Origin: Myxococcales bacterium
GTDB lineage: Bacteria > Myxococcota_A > UBA9042 > PHBI01 > JAAZYN01
Direction of reading: 5' to 3'
NCBI GenBank assembly: GCA_014239625.1
Contig: JAAZYN010000289.1
Coordinates: forward strand, 1 to 5,620
Length of the DNA: 5,620 nt
A program made the position numbers and the translations under genes. The notes under the pieces were generated by a model. The model did not search any database, was not told the origin of the DNA, and was given only the letters and a program-made list of their open reading frames with translations. Shown piece after piece: positions 1-5,620 of this stretch; position 1 is the stretch's first letter; each line of letters opens with the position of its first letter.

Positions 1-55
1 AATATTGTTGCGCACCACGCCACCGTAATGGTCGCGTTCCCCGCCACAGGGGTCG
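1..55. repeat. 55-base exact direct repeat, copy 1 (window edge)
   Basis: Bases 1-55 are identical to 291-345 and diverge at the very next base (c at 56, t at 346). The two copies are 290 bases apart, which is not a multiple of three, so they are read in different phases of the minus-strand beta-helix frame. Copy 2 encodes good beta-helix sequence, while copy 1 gives an unlike reading (ATPVAGNATITVAW). The repeat begins exactly at the first base of the window. A contig end duplicated by an assembler is a likely cause. Confidence 0.9.
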
Positions 56-542
56 CGATATTACCTGCGCGGACCGCCGTCGCGCCGCCGCGCTCGCGGA
101 GCGTACCCGTGGCCAGGTTGTTGACGACGAGGGCGTTGGTGCCGGGGAATCGCCACTCGATCGATGCGAACGGCGCCTGCGTCGATGCGATGGTGTTGTG
201 GATGGCCGTGGCGTCGCAGGCGTGAGCGAAGGCGACGCCACCGTCCATGCCCACGTTGGACGCGAACAGCGCCGGGTCGGTCCCGATAATAATATTGTTG
301 CGCACCACGCCACCGTAATGGTCGCGTTCCCCGCCACAGGGGTCGTCACTGTACGTTCGCCCGCCGCCCAGCGTGAGCCCAAAACCCACGCCGCGGGCGT
401 TGTTGACCAGCAGGTTGCGCTCGACGAGGGTGTCCCTGCTCCCGCGCCAGAAATGTATCGCGTGTTCGGAGATGTCGACGCTGCACCAGAACCCGCTGAT
501 CGTGTTGTCGCGGACCACCCAGTCTCGGGCGGCGTGGGCGTC
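56..542 (-). CDS. Right-handed parallel beta-helix repeat protein, interior fragment (both ends missing)
   Basis: Seen: one minus-strand frame stays open from the junction near 542 to the left edge. It reads as a repetitive, Asn- and Gly-rich protein. Reading from the right, it gives DAHAARDWVVRDNTISGFW (542-486), then EHAIHFWRGSRDTLVERN (467-414), LLVNNARGVGFG (413-378), GGERDHYGGVVRNNI (335-291), DPALFASNVGMDGG (278-237) and NALVVNNLATG (137-105). Short beta-strand units ending in N-x or NN turns are characteristic of pectate-lyase-like beta-helix (parallel beta-helix repeat) proteins, often secreted and common as families in myxobacteria (family knowledge). No catalytic residue can be assigned, so a substrate or enzymatic role is unknown. 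The N-terminal part, including any signal peptide, is cut off at the purM junction. The C-terminal part is lost at the 55-base repeat: left of about 56 the frame continues without a stop but no longer looks like beta-helix. It lies on the strand opposite the main gene run. I am confident in the fold and strand, less so in the exact ends. Confidence 0.8.
291..345. repeat. 55-base exact direct repeat, copy 2 (inside beta-helix gene)
   Basis: This is the second copy of the repeat at 1-55. Here it lies in the correct phase of the minus-strand beta-helix frame and encodes the GGERDHYGGVVRNNI segment, so this is probably the authentic location of the sequence. Confidence 0.9.
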
Positions 543-1340
543 GGGACCAAGCTCAAGCTGGCGTTCGCTACCGAACGGCACGACACCATAGGCATCGATC
601 TGGTGGCCATGTGCGTCAACGACGTCCTGACCGTGGGCGCCGAGCCGCTGTTCTTTCTGGACTATTTCGGGACGGGGCGGCTGGAGCCGGGGGTCGCCGA
701 ACAGGTCCTCGAGGGGATCGCTGAGGGTTGCAAGCTTTCGGGCTGCGCGCTCCTCGGTGGGGAGACCGCCGAGCTGCCTGGGATGTACGCTGACGGCGAA
801 TACGACCTGGCGGGGTTCGTGGTCGGCGCTGTCGAGCGCGACCGTATGCTGAGCACGAGCGCCGTCGCGGCTGGGGACGTGCTGCTCGGGCTGACCTCGT
901 CGGGACTTCACTCGAACGGCTATTCGTTGGCGCGAAAAGCCCTTTTGGAGACCGCCGGCTTGCCGCTGCAGGGAGAGCTCGCCGACGAGCTGCTCACCCC
1001 CACGCGAATCTACGTCAGGTCGGTGCTGACGACGCTGCGCGAGCATCCGGAGGCGGTTCATGGGCTGGCCCATATCACCGGCGGTGGGCTCCTGGAGAAC
1101 GTGCCTCGAGCGCTCCCCGACGGGCTGGTCGCGGACATCGCCTACGACGCCTGGGAACGACCCGGCATCTTCCAACGAATCGCCGCGGTGGGGGTCGCCG
1201 AGCAGGAGATGCGTCGGACCTTCAACCTGGGTATCGGCATGGTGCTCATCGTCGCGGCAGACCAGGCACAGGCGGTCCGCGCGACCCTGACCAACGCGGG
1301 AGAGACGGTCGCCAGCGTGGGCGCGGTTCGGTCTCCATGA
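534..1340 (+). CDS. purM: Phosphoribosylformylglycinamidine cyclo-ligase (AIR synthetase), 5'-truncated
   Basis: PurM closes the imidazole ring in step 5 of de novo purine synthesis: FGAM + ATP gives AIR + ADP + Pi, in the cytosol. Seen: GVGTKLK (537-557), HDTIGIDLVAMCVND (582-626), GAEPLFFLDYF (636-668), GGETAELPGMY (759-791), the SSGLHSNGYSL stretch (897-929), TPTRIYV (999-1019), HITGGGLLENVPR (1074-1112) and RTFNLGIGM (1215-1241). All match the PurM family in order, through both the N-terminal (ATP-binding) and C-terminal AIR-synthase domains. What is wrong is the 5' end. The family motif SGTDGVGTK reads SGGVGVGTK here, losing the conserved Thr-Asp. The roughly 60 residues normally before it are absent. 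The frame is open back to an ATG at 198, giving 380 codons, but residues from there are antisense to the beta-helix gene and do not resemble PurM. I therefore start at the first plausible PurM codons and do not claim a start codon. As it stands the product should be inactive. Its stop overlaps the purN start (ATGA, 1337-1340). Confidence 0.93.
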   Translation: MGVGTKLKLAFATERHDTIGIDLVAMCVNDVLTVGAEPLFFLDYFGTGRLEPGVAEQVLEGIAEGCKLSGCALLGGETAELPGMYADGEYDLAGFVVGAVERDRMLSTSAVAAGDVLLGLTSSGLHSNGYSLARKALLETAGLPLQGELADELLTPTRIYVRSVLTTLREHPEAVHGLAHITGGGLLENVPRALPDGLVADIAYDAWERPGIFQRIAAVGVAEQEMRRTFNLGIGMVLIVAADQAQAVRATLTNAGETVASVGAVRSP

Positions 1341-1912
1341 CACGACGATTCGCTGTCTTCGCCAGCGGCTCGGGGACCAACCTGCAGGCGCTCATCGACG
1401 CCGTCGACGCCGGCCGGATCCGAGGAGCGATGGGTCTGGTCCTGACCAACCGACCCGGCTCCGGCGCCCAGACACGCGCTGAGCGACACGCGATCCCCTT
1501 GGCGGTGATCGATCACACACCGTTTGCCAGCCGGAGCGCCTTCGACGCGGCGCTGGCGGAGGCCGTCGAGGCCCACGACATCGATCTCATCGTGCTCGCG
1601 GGCTTCATGCGGATCCTTACGCCAACGTTCGTCCAGCGATATGCTGGGCGAATCGTGAACATCCACCCATCGCTGCTCCCGGCGTTCAAAGGCAAAGACG
1701 CCATCGGCGACGCGCTGTCCGCGGGGGTCTCCGAGACCGGCGTGACGGTCCACTTCGTAAACGAAGACGTGGACTCGGGGGCCATTATCGCCCAGCAACC
1801 GATAGCGATCCGCTCCGACGACACCCGCGAGACGCTGCTCGAGCGGGTGCACGCCGTGGAGCACCGGCTGCTGCCGGAGGTCGTCGATAGGCTGCTGCAA
1901 GCGCTGTCGTGA
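1337..1912 (+). CDS. purN: Phosphoribosylglycinamide formyltransferase (GART)
   Basis: PurN transfers the formyl group of 10-formyltetrahydrofolate to GAR, giving FGAR, in step 3 of de novo purine synthesis. The 191-residue product has the usual length for bacterial PurN. Seen: the N-terminal phosphate-binding loop ASGSGTNLQAL (9-19), the folate-side segment LAGFMRIL (87-94), the NIHPSLLPAF block (108-117) and VHFVNEDVDSGAIIAQ (138-153). The catalytic triad known from E. coli PurN (Asn106, His108, Asp144) aligns at a constant offset of two with Asn108, His110 and Asp146, so the enzyme looks intact. The ATG lies inside the purM stop (ATGA) with no clear Shine-Dalgarno sequence upstream, which suggests translational coupling to purM. 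Its own stop overlaps the next start (GTGA, 1909-1912). It is an ordinary bacterial purN with no sign of damage or recent transfer. Confidence 0.97.
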   Translation: MTRRFAVFASGSGTNLQALIDAVDAGRIRGAMGLVLTNRPGSGAQTRAERHAIPLAVIDHTPFASRSAFDAALAEAVEAHDIDLIVLAGFMRILTPTFVQRYAGRIVNIHPSLLPAFKGKDAIGDALSAGVSETGVTVHFVNEDVDSGAIIAQQPIAIRSDDTRETLLERVHAVEHRLLPEVVDRLLQALS

Positions 1913-3408
1913 GCTCCGCCTGGTACCACGTCATCGTCCTCGGGACAGACCTGGCCGGCCTGATCTATGCGGCCTTGGCGGCGAAGGCCGGGTATCGGGT
2001 CGGCGTCCTGGGGCAGGGGCCGACCCGCAACGTCTACAAGCACGGCACCCACACCTTCCTGAACCAGCCGGAACGTTTCTACGGGTTCGCGAGCTCACCT
2101 GTGATCGCCAGGGTGCTGCTGGAGCTGTCGATGCAGCTGGAGATGAAGAACCTGCCGGCGGGGCTCGACCCTACGCTGCAGTTGGTGACGCCGGACATGC
2201 GACTGGACGTCATGGGACACGGGCACCTGTGGAAGCGAGAGCTGCGACGTGAGCTGCCAGGCTTCGCCGAGCAGTTCCTCCACTACGAGGACTGGGCCGC
2301 CAAGCAGACGCGGCTGAGCGACGCGGCGTTGTTGTCACCGACGCTGTACCCGCCGTCCGGCTTGCGCGCGATGGCGAGGTACAAGCAGGATTGCGCTCGG
2401 GCTGAGACGCTGACGGCGGACGCAGCCGGCCGGACGCCGTCGCTGCTGAGCGCCGTCCGGTCTCAGTTCCCGTTGCTCGAGGCGCCGCTCATACACATGG
2501 CCCAGGTCTGGGGTTATCCCAGCAGCAGCCTGGCCATCACCCGACTGTGGACCCATCTTCGCGCCGGCCTCGTGCGCCTCCCCGATGGCCTCGATGGGCT
2601 CAAACAGCTGTTCATCCGAAAGATCCGCGATCAATGCGGCGACTACCGACCCAACGACGCCGCCGCTGCCCTGATCTTCAAGCGCGGACGGGTCAAAGAG
2701 GTGGTCCTGGACCGCCAGGAGCGCCTTGGCTGCGACATGCTGATCCTCGGCTGCGACCCGACCCAGCTGTTGAATCTAGTCCCGCTCAAGCACCGTGACC
2801 ATCGCTACCACCGCGCGCTGACCCGGTGGATGGATCCCCAGGCCTGGCGCCTGAACATCAACCTGGCTGTGGACCCGCAGGTGGTCCCGGAGGGTATGGG
2901 CACCGAGCTGCTGCTGGTCGATCCGTCGAAACCGATCATGGGCGAGCACTCGCTGTGGTTATCACGCCCGGGCGTGGGCCCCCACGCCAAGACCGAGGGG
3001 CGACCCGGGCCAGAGACCCTGATGGTGTCCGCCTTGCTCCCATCTCGCGGACATCCCCCCACCATCGGTGGCCTGCAGCAGCTGATGGGGCGGATCATGG
3101 CCCGGCTCAGAGAGTTCATGCCGTGGCTGGACTCCCACCTGCACGAGGTCCATGTCCCGGCCATCGTCCGCGACGCGTCGAGCGGCCAGGATGTCGTCAA
3201 CCGGCGGGCGCTGACACCGACGATGCTGACGCCGCAACCCGGCACCCTTCAGATCGGCGCGGTCCCGACGATGACCGCCTACAAGAATATCGCCATCGCC
3301 GCGAACGTCTCCTTCAGCGGGCTGGGTTTCGAGGGCGCCTTTCTGGCAGCGTTACAGGCGCTCGAGCAGACCCGGCTCAACATCAAACTGAAGTCGGCGT
3401 TGCGCTGA
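1909..3408 (+). CDS. Rossmann-fold FAD/NAD(P)-dependent oxidoreductase-like protein, function unknown
   Basis: This 499-residue protein, starting with GTG, resembles the phytoene-desaturase/amine-oxidase type of flavoprotein in overall plan. Seen: an N-terminal beta-alpha-beta unit, with strand HVIVLG (7-12), a helix rich in Ala and Leu, and a second strand RVGVLGQG (30-37). There is a C-terminal GLGFEGAFLAAL block (471-482), the place where such enzymes close the FAD site. The middle is not a family I recognise. Oddly, the dinucleotide motif is degenerate. It reads GTDLAG (12-17) rather than GxGxxG, and the acidic residue that normally ends the second strand and binds the adenosine ribose is Gly35. 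The Gly-Gly pair that usually follows is also missing. It may bind its cofactor differently or have lost redox activity. No signal peptide is visible, so the protein is probably cytoplasmic or loosely membrane-attached. The start overlaps the purN stop (GTGA), so it is coupled to purN, and tolC follows 14 bases after its stop. Substrate and reaction are unknown. Confidence 0.75.
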   Translation: MSSAWYHVIVLGTDLAGLIYAALAAKAGYRVGVLGQGPTRNVYKHGTHTFLNQPERFYGFASSPVIARVLLELSMQLEMKNLPAGLDPTLQLVTPDMRLDVMGHGHLWKRELRRELPGFAEQFLHYEDWAAKQTRLSDAALLSPTLYPPSGLRAMARYKQDCARAETLTADAAGRTPSLLSAVRSQFPLLEAPLIHMAQVWGYPSSSLAITRLWTHLRAGLVRLPDGLDGLKQLFIRKIRDQCGDYRPNDAAAALIFKRGRVKEVVLDRQERLGCDMLILGCDPTQLLNLVPLKHRDHRYHRALTRWMDPQAWRLNINLAVDPQVVPEGMGTELLLVDPSKPIMGEHSLWLSRPGVGPHAKTEGRPGPETLMVSALLPSRGHPPTIGGLQQLMGRIMARLREFMPWLDSHLHEVHVPAIVRDASSGQDVVNRRALTPTMLTPQPGTLQIGAVPTMTAYKNIAIAANVSFSGLGFEGAFLAALQALEQTRLNIKLKSALR

Positions 3409-3410
3409 CC

Positions 3411-3416
3411 GGAGGT
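3411..3416 (+). promoter_or_regulatory. Ribosome binding site of the tolC-like gene
   Basis: GGAGGT, six bases before the ATG at 3423, is a near-consensus Shine-Dalgarno sequence and the strongest in the window. It fixes the start of the outer-membrane protein gene at 3423, although the same frame is open far upstream into the preceding gene. It also suggests this gene is translated independently rather than by coupling like the two genes before it. Confidence 0.85.
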
Positions 3417-3422
3417 GCTCGA

Positions 3423-4796
3423 ATGCTCCGACGACTGTTGCCCCTGACTCTCCTGCTGACGCCGGCGCCAGCCCTGGGGAGCGCGCCCCCAGAACCACCG
3501 AAGGCCCTCAGCTTCTATGAGATCGCCAGCCAGGTGGAGACCAAACACCCGCTGATGCGAGCCGCGCGAGCAGGGCTCGCCAGCTTACAGGCGAAGCTGA
3601 GCCAAGCCGACTGGGCCTACTTCCCGAGCTTCAAGCTGACGGCTGGGGCGACGGCGACGCCAAAGGTCACCGGCGACGCGCTCCACAGCGTGACCCACAC
3701 GGACACATGGGGCTATCTATTTACGGCGCAGGTGCAGGCCGTCCTCCCGGTGTACACGTTTGGCAAGATATTGAGCCTCAGGCGGGCCGCTCGGCAGGGG
3801 GTGCGGATCGGCCAGGCCAGCGTGGCGCTGGCCCGCTGGGAGCTGCGATATCGATTGGCGCAGGCGTGGTACGGCGCGCTGTTGGCGGCGGAGTTGAAGA
3901 CGATCCTGGCCGACGGCAAGAAGTGGCTGGACAAAGCCAACACGCACATGGAGCGGCTGCGCGACCTGGACTCCGACGATTACGACCAGAACGAGCACCT
4001 CCGGCTGAGAGCCCGAATGGCCGAATTCTTTGCGATCGAGGCCGAGAATGCCCTGTTGAAGAACCAGTCTCAGCACGGTCTGAGGTTACTGACGGGGGTC
4101 AAAGCGGTGGATCACGAGGTCCCCATCTCGGCGCGGTTTCTAGAGCCCCTCGCGGTGCCACTGAAGACCGCGGAGCATTACGTCGCCCTGGCGCGCAAGC
4201 ACGATCCCGGGATGCAGATCAAGCGCGCCCATGCGAGCGCCAAAGAGTTCTTGCACGACCACAAGAAGGCCCAGGTCTGGCCCGACCTGGTGATCGTGGG
4301 GACCGCCAACATGGCGACCAGCGATGTCATCGAGCGGCAGCCCTCCCTGTTCGCCGTCAACTCCGCGCACCAGCTGGGCGTCGGCGGGATGGTGGCTTTG
4401 CGCTGGAACCTCGACGTGCCGCAGCGCTTTCTGCGCGCCCAGGAGGCCGGCGCGCTGGCGAAGATGGCGGCGTTGGACACGGAGACCGCCTGGCAGCTGA
4501 CGGAGCTCAAGGTGCGTGGGCTATGGCAGAAGCTCAAGAACGCCCGATCCATGATCACCATCTACGCGAAGTCGAAGAAGGCCGCGCAGGGATGGCTGAT
4601 GGCCAACTGGGACCTGTACGATGAAGGCTTCGGGAACTTTCGCGACGTCATGGACGCGCTGGTGCAGTTCTACGCAAAGAAGTTCGCGTACTTGCAGACG
4701 ATTCACGATCACAATGTGCTCATCTACGAGCTGAGCCGGGCGCTCGGTCATGACATCGTAAAGGCCGCAGAGACGTCGCCCGCGTCCAAGAAATGA
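3423..4796 (+). CDS. TolC-family outer-membrane efflux protein (OEP)
   Basis: The 457-residue precursor fits the TolC/OEP family in length and build. TolC-type proteins form trimeric outer-membrane channels with a long periplasmic alpha-barrel and export substrates in partnership with an inner-membrane transporter (family knowledge). Seen: a signal peptide at 1 to about 20 (two Arg, Leu-rich core, small residues near ALGSA). There are two similar halves. The first has a helix from 31, strand regions ADWAYFPSFKLTAG (62-75) and FTAQVQAVLPVYTFGK (100-115), then long helices to about 225. The second starts near 245, with strands PDLVIVGTAN (287-296) and LGVGGMVALRWNLD (318-331) and helices to about 445. 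The FGNFRDVMDAL stretch (403-413) and the ELSRALG ending (436-442) are typical of the last OEP helix. ATG 3423 is chosen because of the GGAGGT site and the signal peptide. No cysteine sits at the signal cleavage site, so it is probably not a lipoprotein. No inner-membrane pump or adaptor gene lies beside it, so the substrate cannot be read from context. Confidence 0.9.
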   Translation: MLRRLLPLTLLLTPAPALGSAPPEPPKALSFYEIASQVETKHPLMRAARAGLASLQAKLSQADWAYFPSFKLTAGATATPKVTGDALHSVTHTDTWGYLFTAQVQAVLPVYTFGKILSLRRAARQGVRIGQASVALARWELRYRLAQAWYGALLAAELKTILADGKKWLDKANTHMERLRDLDSDDYDQNEHLRLRARMAEFFAIEAENALLKNQSQHGLRLLTGVKAVDHEVPISARFLEPLAVPLKTAEHYVALARKHDPGMQIKRAHASAKEFLHDHKKAQVWPDLVIVGTANMATSDVIERQPSLFAVNSAHQLGVGGMVALRWNLDVPQRFLRAQEAGALAKMAALDTETAWQLTELKVRGLWQKLKNARSMITIYAKSKKAAQGWLMANWDLYDEGFGNFRDVMDALVQFYAKKFAYLQTIHDHNVLIYELSRALGHDIVKAAETSPASKK

Positions 4797-4822
4797 ATCA
4801 GACGGCCGTGGGTGCGTCTGAT
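4797..4822 (+). other. Intergenic hairpin between the tolC-like and mlaC-like genes
   Basis: ATCAGACG (4797-4804) and CGTCTGAT (4815-4822) are perfect 8-base inverted repeats around a 10-base loop. The stem begins directly after the tolC stop codon. No run of T follows (the nearest TTTT is at 4841-4844, 18 bases later), so it is not a standard intrinsic terminator. It could be a partial terminator, an mRNA-stabilising or processing hairpin, or a protein-binding palindrome. Confidence 0.5.
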
Positions 4823-4858
4823 GCGGTGATACCCCATGTGTTTTAGTGAGTGTGTGAG

Positions 4859-5491
4859 ATGCTGAGACGCCTATTTCGACTGGCCCTGCCCATAGTCACC
4901 GCCCTGTCCGTCGGTGCGCCGGTGGCGTCCGCGGCCGCACCTCCCAAAGACCCGCGGCGCGCCGTAAGCAAGGCCTACGACGCGATCCAGAAGAAGAGCG
5001 CCACGGCGCTGAACAAGGCGACTCTGAACGCCGGCATCACCAAGATCCTGGACGAGGTGGTCGACTGGAGCGCGTTCTCGGCAAAGACCGTGGGGCAGAC
5101 GCTGTGGGGCGAGTTCACCCCGGACCAAAAGGCCCGATTCCTCACCGCATACAAGAGGCTCATCACCAAGAAGTATGCGGGTCGCTTCAAGCCCAAGCCG
5201 ACCAAGCCCTTCGAGGTCCAGTTCCGTGGCAAGACCGACACGAGCAAGAAAGGTGCGGCGGTGGTGAAGACGACCGTGTTCACGTACGACGATGGCAAGC
5301 GGGTGGGCGTCGACGTCGACTACCACTTCGTCCTCACGGGCGCGAAGTATGGGGTGCGAGACATCGTCACCGACACGGTGTCGCGGGCGCTGAGCTATCG
5401 AAAGAAGTTCAAGCTCATCTATCGAAAACGGGGCTTCGAGGCGCTGGTGGCGCGCATCGACAAGAACGCCAACAAGAGGACGTCCAAGTAG
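4859..5491 (+). CDS. MlaC/Ttg2-family periplasmic phospholipid-binding protein (ABC-type lipid carrier)
   Basis: MlaC-type proteins are soluble periplasmic carriers that move phospholipids between the outer membrane and an inner-membrane MlaFEDB-type ABC complex (family knowledge). Counted from ATG 4859, this is a 210-residue precursor, the normal size. Seen: a signal peptide at 1-25 (MLRRLFRLAL, hydrophobic core, VASA then AAPP). Then come the family landmarks in order: VVDWSAFSAKTVGQTLWGEF (67-86, the usual position of a D-[YF]-x-x-[MI]-x-x-x-[VT]-LG block), TPDQKARFLTAYKRLITKKY (87-106), alternating beta strands at about 117-160, YGVRDIVTDTVS (164-175) and YRKKF (180-184), then RGFEALVARIDK (191-202). 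Tyr164 occupies the place often held by Trp before the DV/DI motif. The tail is strongly basic, with 12 Lys/Arg in the last 32 residues. An in-frame GTG at 4850 would add MCE to the front. I prefer the ATG because it gives a cleaner signal peptide, but neither has a good Shine-Dalgarno sequence. Partner permease, ATPase and MCE genes are not in the window. Confidence 0.88.
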   Translation: MLRRLFRLALPIVTALSVGAPVASAAAPPKDPRRAVSKAYDAIQKKSATALNKATLNAGITKILDEVVDWSAFSAKTVGQTLWGEFTPDQKARFLTAYKRLITKKYAGRFKPKPTKPFEVQFRGKTDTSKKGAAVVKTTVFTYDDGKRVGVDVDYHFVLTGAKYGVRDIVTDTVSRALSYRKKFKLIYRKRGFEALVARIDKNANKRTSK

Positions 5492-5534
5492 CCGCTCCGG
5501 TCCGCGACGGCGGGGGCCAGCGGGGGCTACAGCG

Positions 5535-5557
5535 TCGTCGAGGGCAGCCCTCGACGA
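5535..5557 (+). terminator. Candidate terminator hairpin at end of the gene run
   Basis: TCGTCGAGGG (5535-5544) and CCCTCGACGA (5548-5557) form a perfect 10-base stem with a 3-base CAG loop, 43 bases after the mlaC-like stop. It is GC-rich and compact as in terminators, but no T-run follows, so termination strength is uncertain. Hairpins without a U-tract are common at operon ends in GC-rich genomes. The rest of 5492-5620 shows no gene I can support. A short doubled motif, GCGGGGGC, occurs at 5510 and 5520. Confidence 0.55.
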
Positions 5558-5620
5558 ATGAGAACGTAAAGGCGCCTGAATCTCCTGCGAAGTTACGTCG
5601 TTGCCCTTAAGCGAGCGGCA

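Noticed and set aside
28..225. Plus-strand 65-codon open frame
   Set aside because: It is antisense to the beta-helix frame, low in complexity and resembles no family I know.
1..345. CRISPR-like or tandem-repeat array suggested by the 55-base repeat
   Set aside because: There are only two copies, with a 235-base spacer that is itself coding on the minus strand and no palindromic structure.
198..530. Upstream part of the 198-1340 open frame as the true N-terminus of PurM
   Set aside because: It lacks the PurM N-terminal pattern (YKDAGVDI-like start, GGFG segment), and the opposite strand encodes clear beta-helix sequence over the same bases.
1142..1900. Long minus-strand open frame of 252 codons opposite purM and purN
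   Set aside because: It is a shadow of GC-rich coding sequence: Arg/Asp/Gly-rich with no recognisable domain, while the plus strand holds conserved enzymes.
2826..3422. In-frame 5' extension of the TolC-like gene back to 2826
   Set aside because: It overlaps the oxidoreductase gene in another frame, reads as a Pro/Arg/Gly-rich shadow, and the signal peptide with GGAGGT fixes the start at 3423.
3707..4624. Plus-strand open frame of 305 codons inside the TolC-like gene
   Set aside because: It is out of frame with the real gene and very rich in Arg, Gly and Ala, typical of a frame-shifted reading of GC-rich DNA.
5104..5610. Plus-strand open frame running past the mlaC-like stop
   Set aside because: It is a +1-type shadow of the MlaC-like gene. 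The part beyond 5491 is short, low in complexity and spans the candidate terminator hairpin.

Overview
The window is GC-rich with strong G/C preference at third codon positions. It reads mostly as one densely packed plus-strand gene run: purM (5' truncated), purN, a Rossmann-fold oxidoreductase-like protein, a TolC-family outer-membrane protein and an MlaC/Ttg2-type lipid-carrier protein. Two secreted envelope proteins with Sec signal peptides point to a Gram-negative (diderm) bacterium. GC content, the beta-helix protein fragment at the left edge and this gene mix suggest Myxococcota or another former deltaproteobacterial group. That taxonomic placement is inference, not a match I can verify.

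Layout. Positions 1-545 do not belong to the purine operon. On the minus strand they encode an interior piece of a right-handed parallel beta-helix repeat protein. The plus-strand open frame that runs through this stretch into purM is its antisense shadow. At about 520-545 the beta-helix gene and purM are joined head to head, and each has lost its 5' end. The first 55 bases repeat exactly at 291-345 but in another reading phase. Together these suggest an assembly artefact at a contig end, or a real deletion between two divergent genes. From about 534 onward the sequence is clean: purM and purN overlap in ATGA, purN and the next gene overlap in GTGA, tolC follows after 14 bases with a strong ribosome binding site, and mlaC follows after a 62-base gap that holds a perfect 8-bp hairpin. 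The last 129 bases hold no recognisable gene but contain a perfect 10-bp hairpin that probably marks the end of the unit.

How the genes work together. PurN and PurM catalyse steps 3 and 5 of de novo IMP synthesis. The three following genes are unrelated to purines but are translationally or transcriptionally linked. A TolC-like outer-membrane channel and a periplasmic MlaC-like phospholipid carrier next to an FAD-type Rossmann protein with a degenerate nucleotide-binding motif suggest an envelope module that handles lipids or other hydrophobic molecules. No MlaD/E/F permease, MCE protein or ATPase is present here. The role of this trio is the most open biological question in the window.
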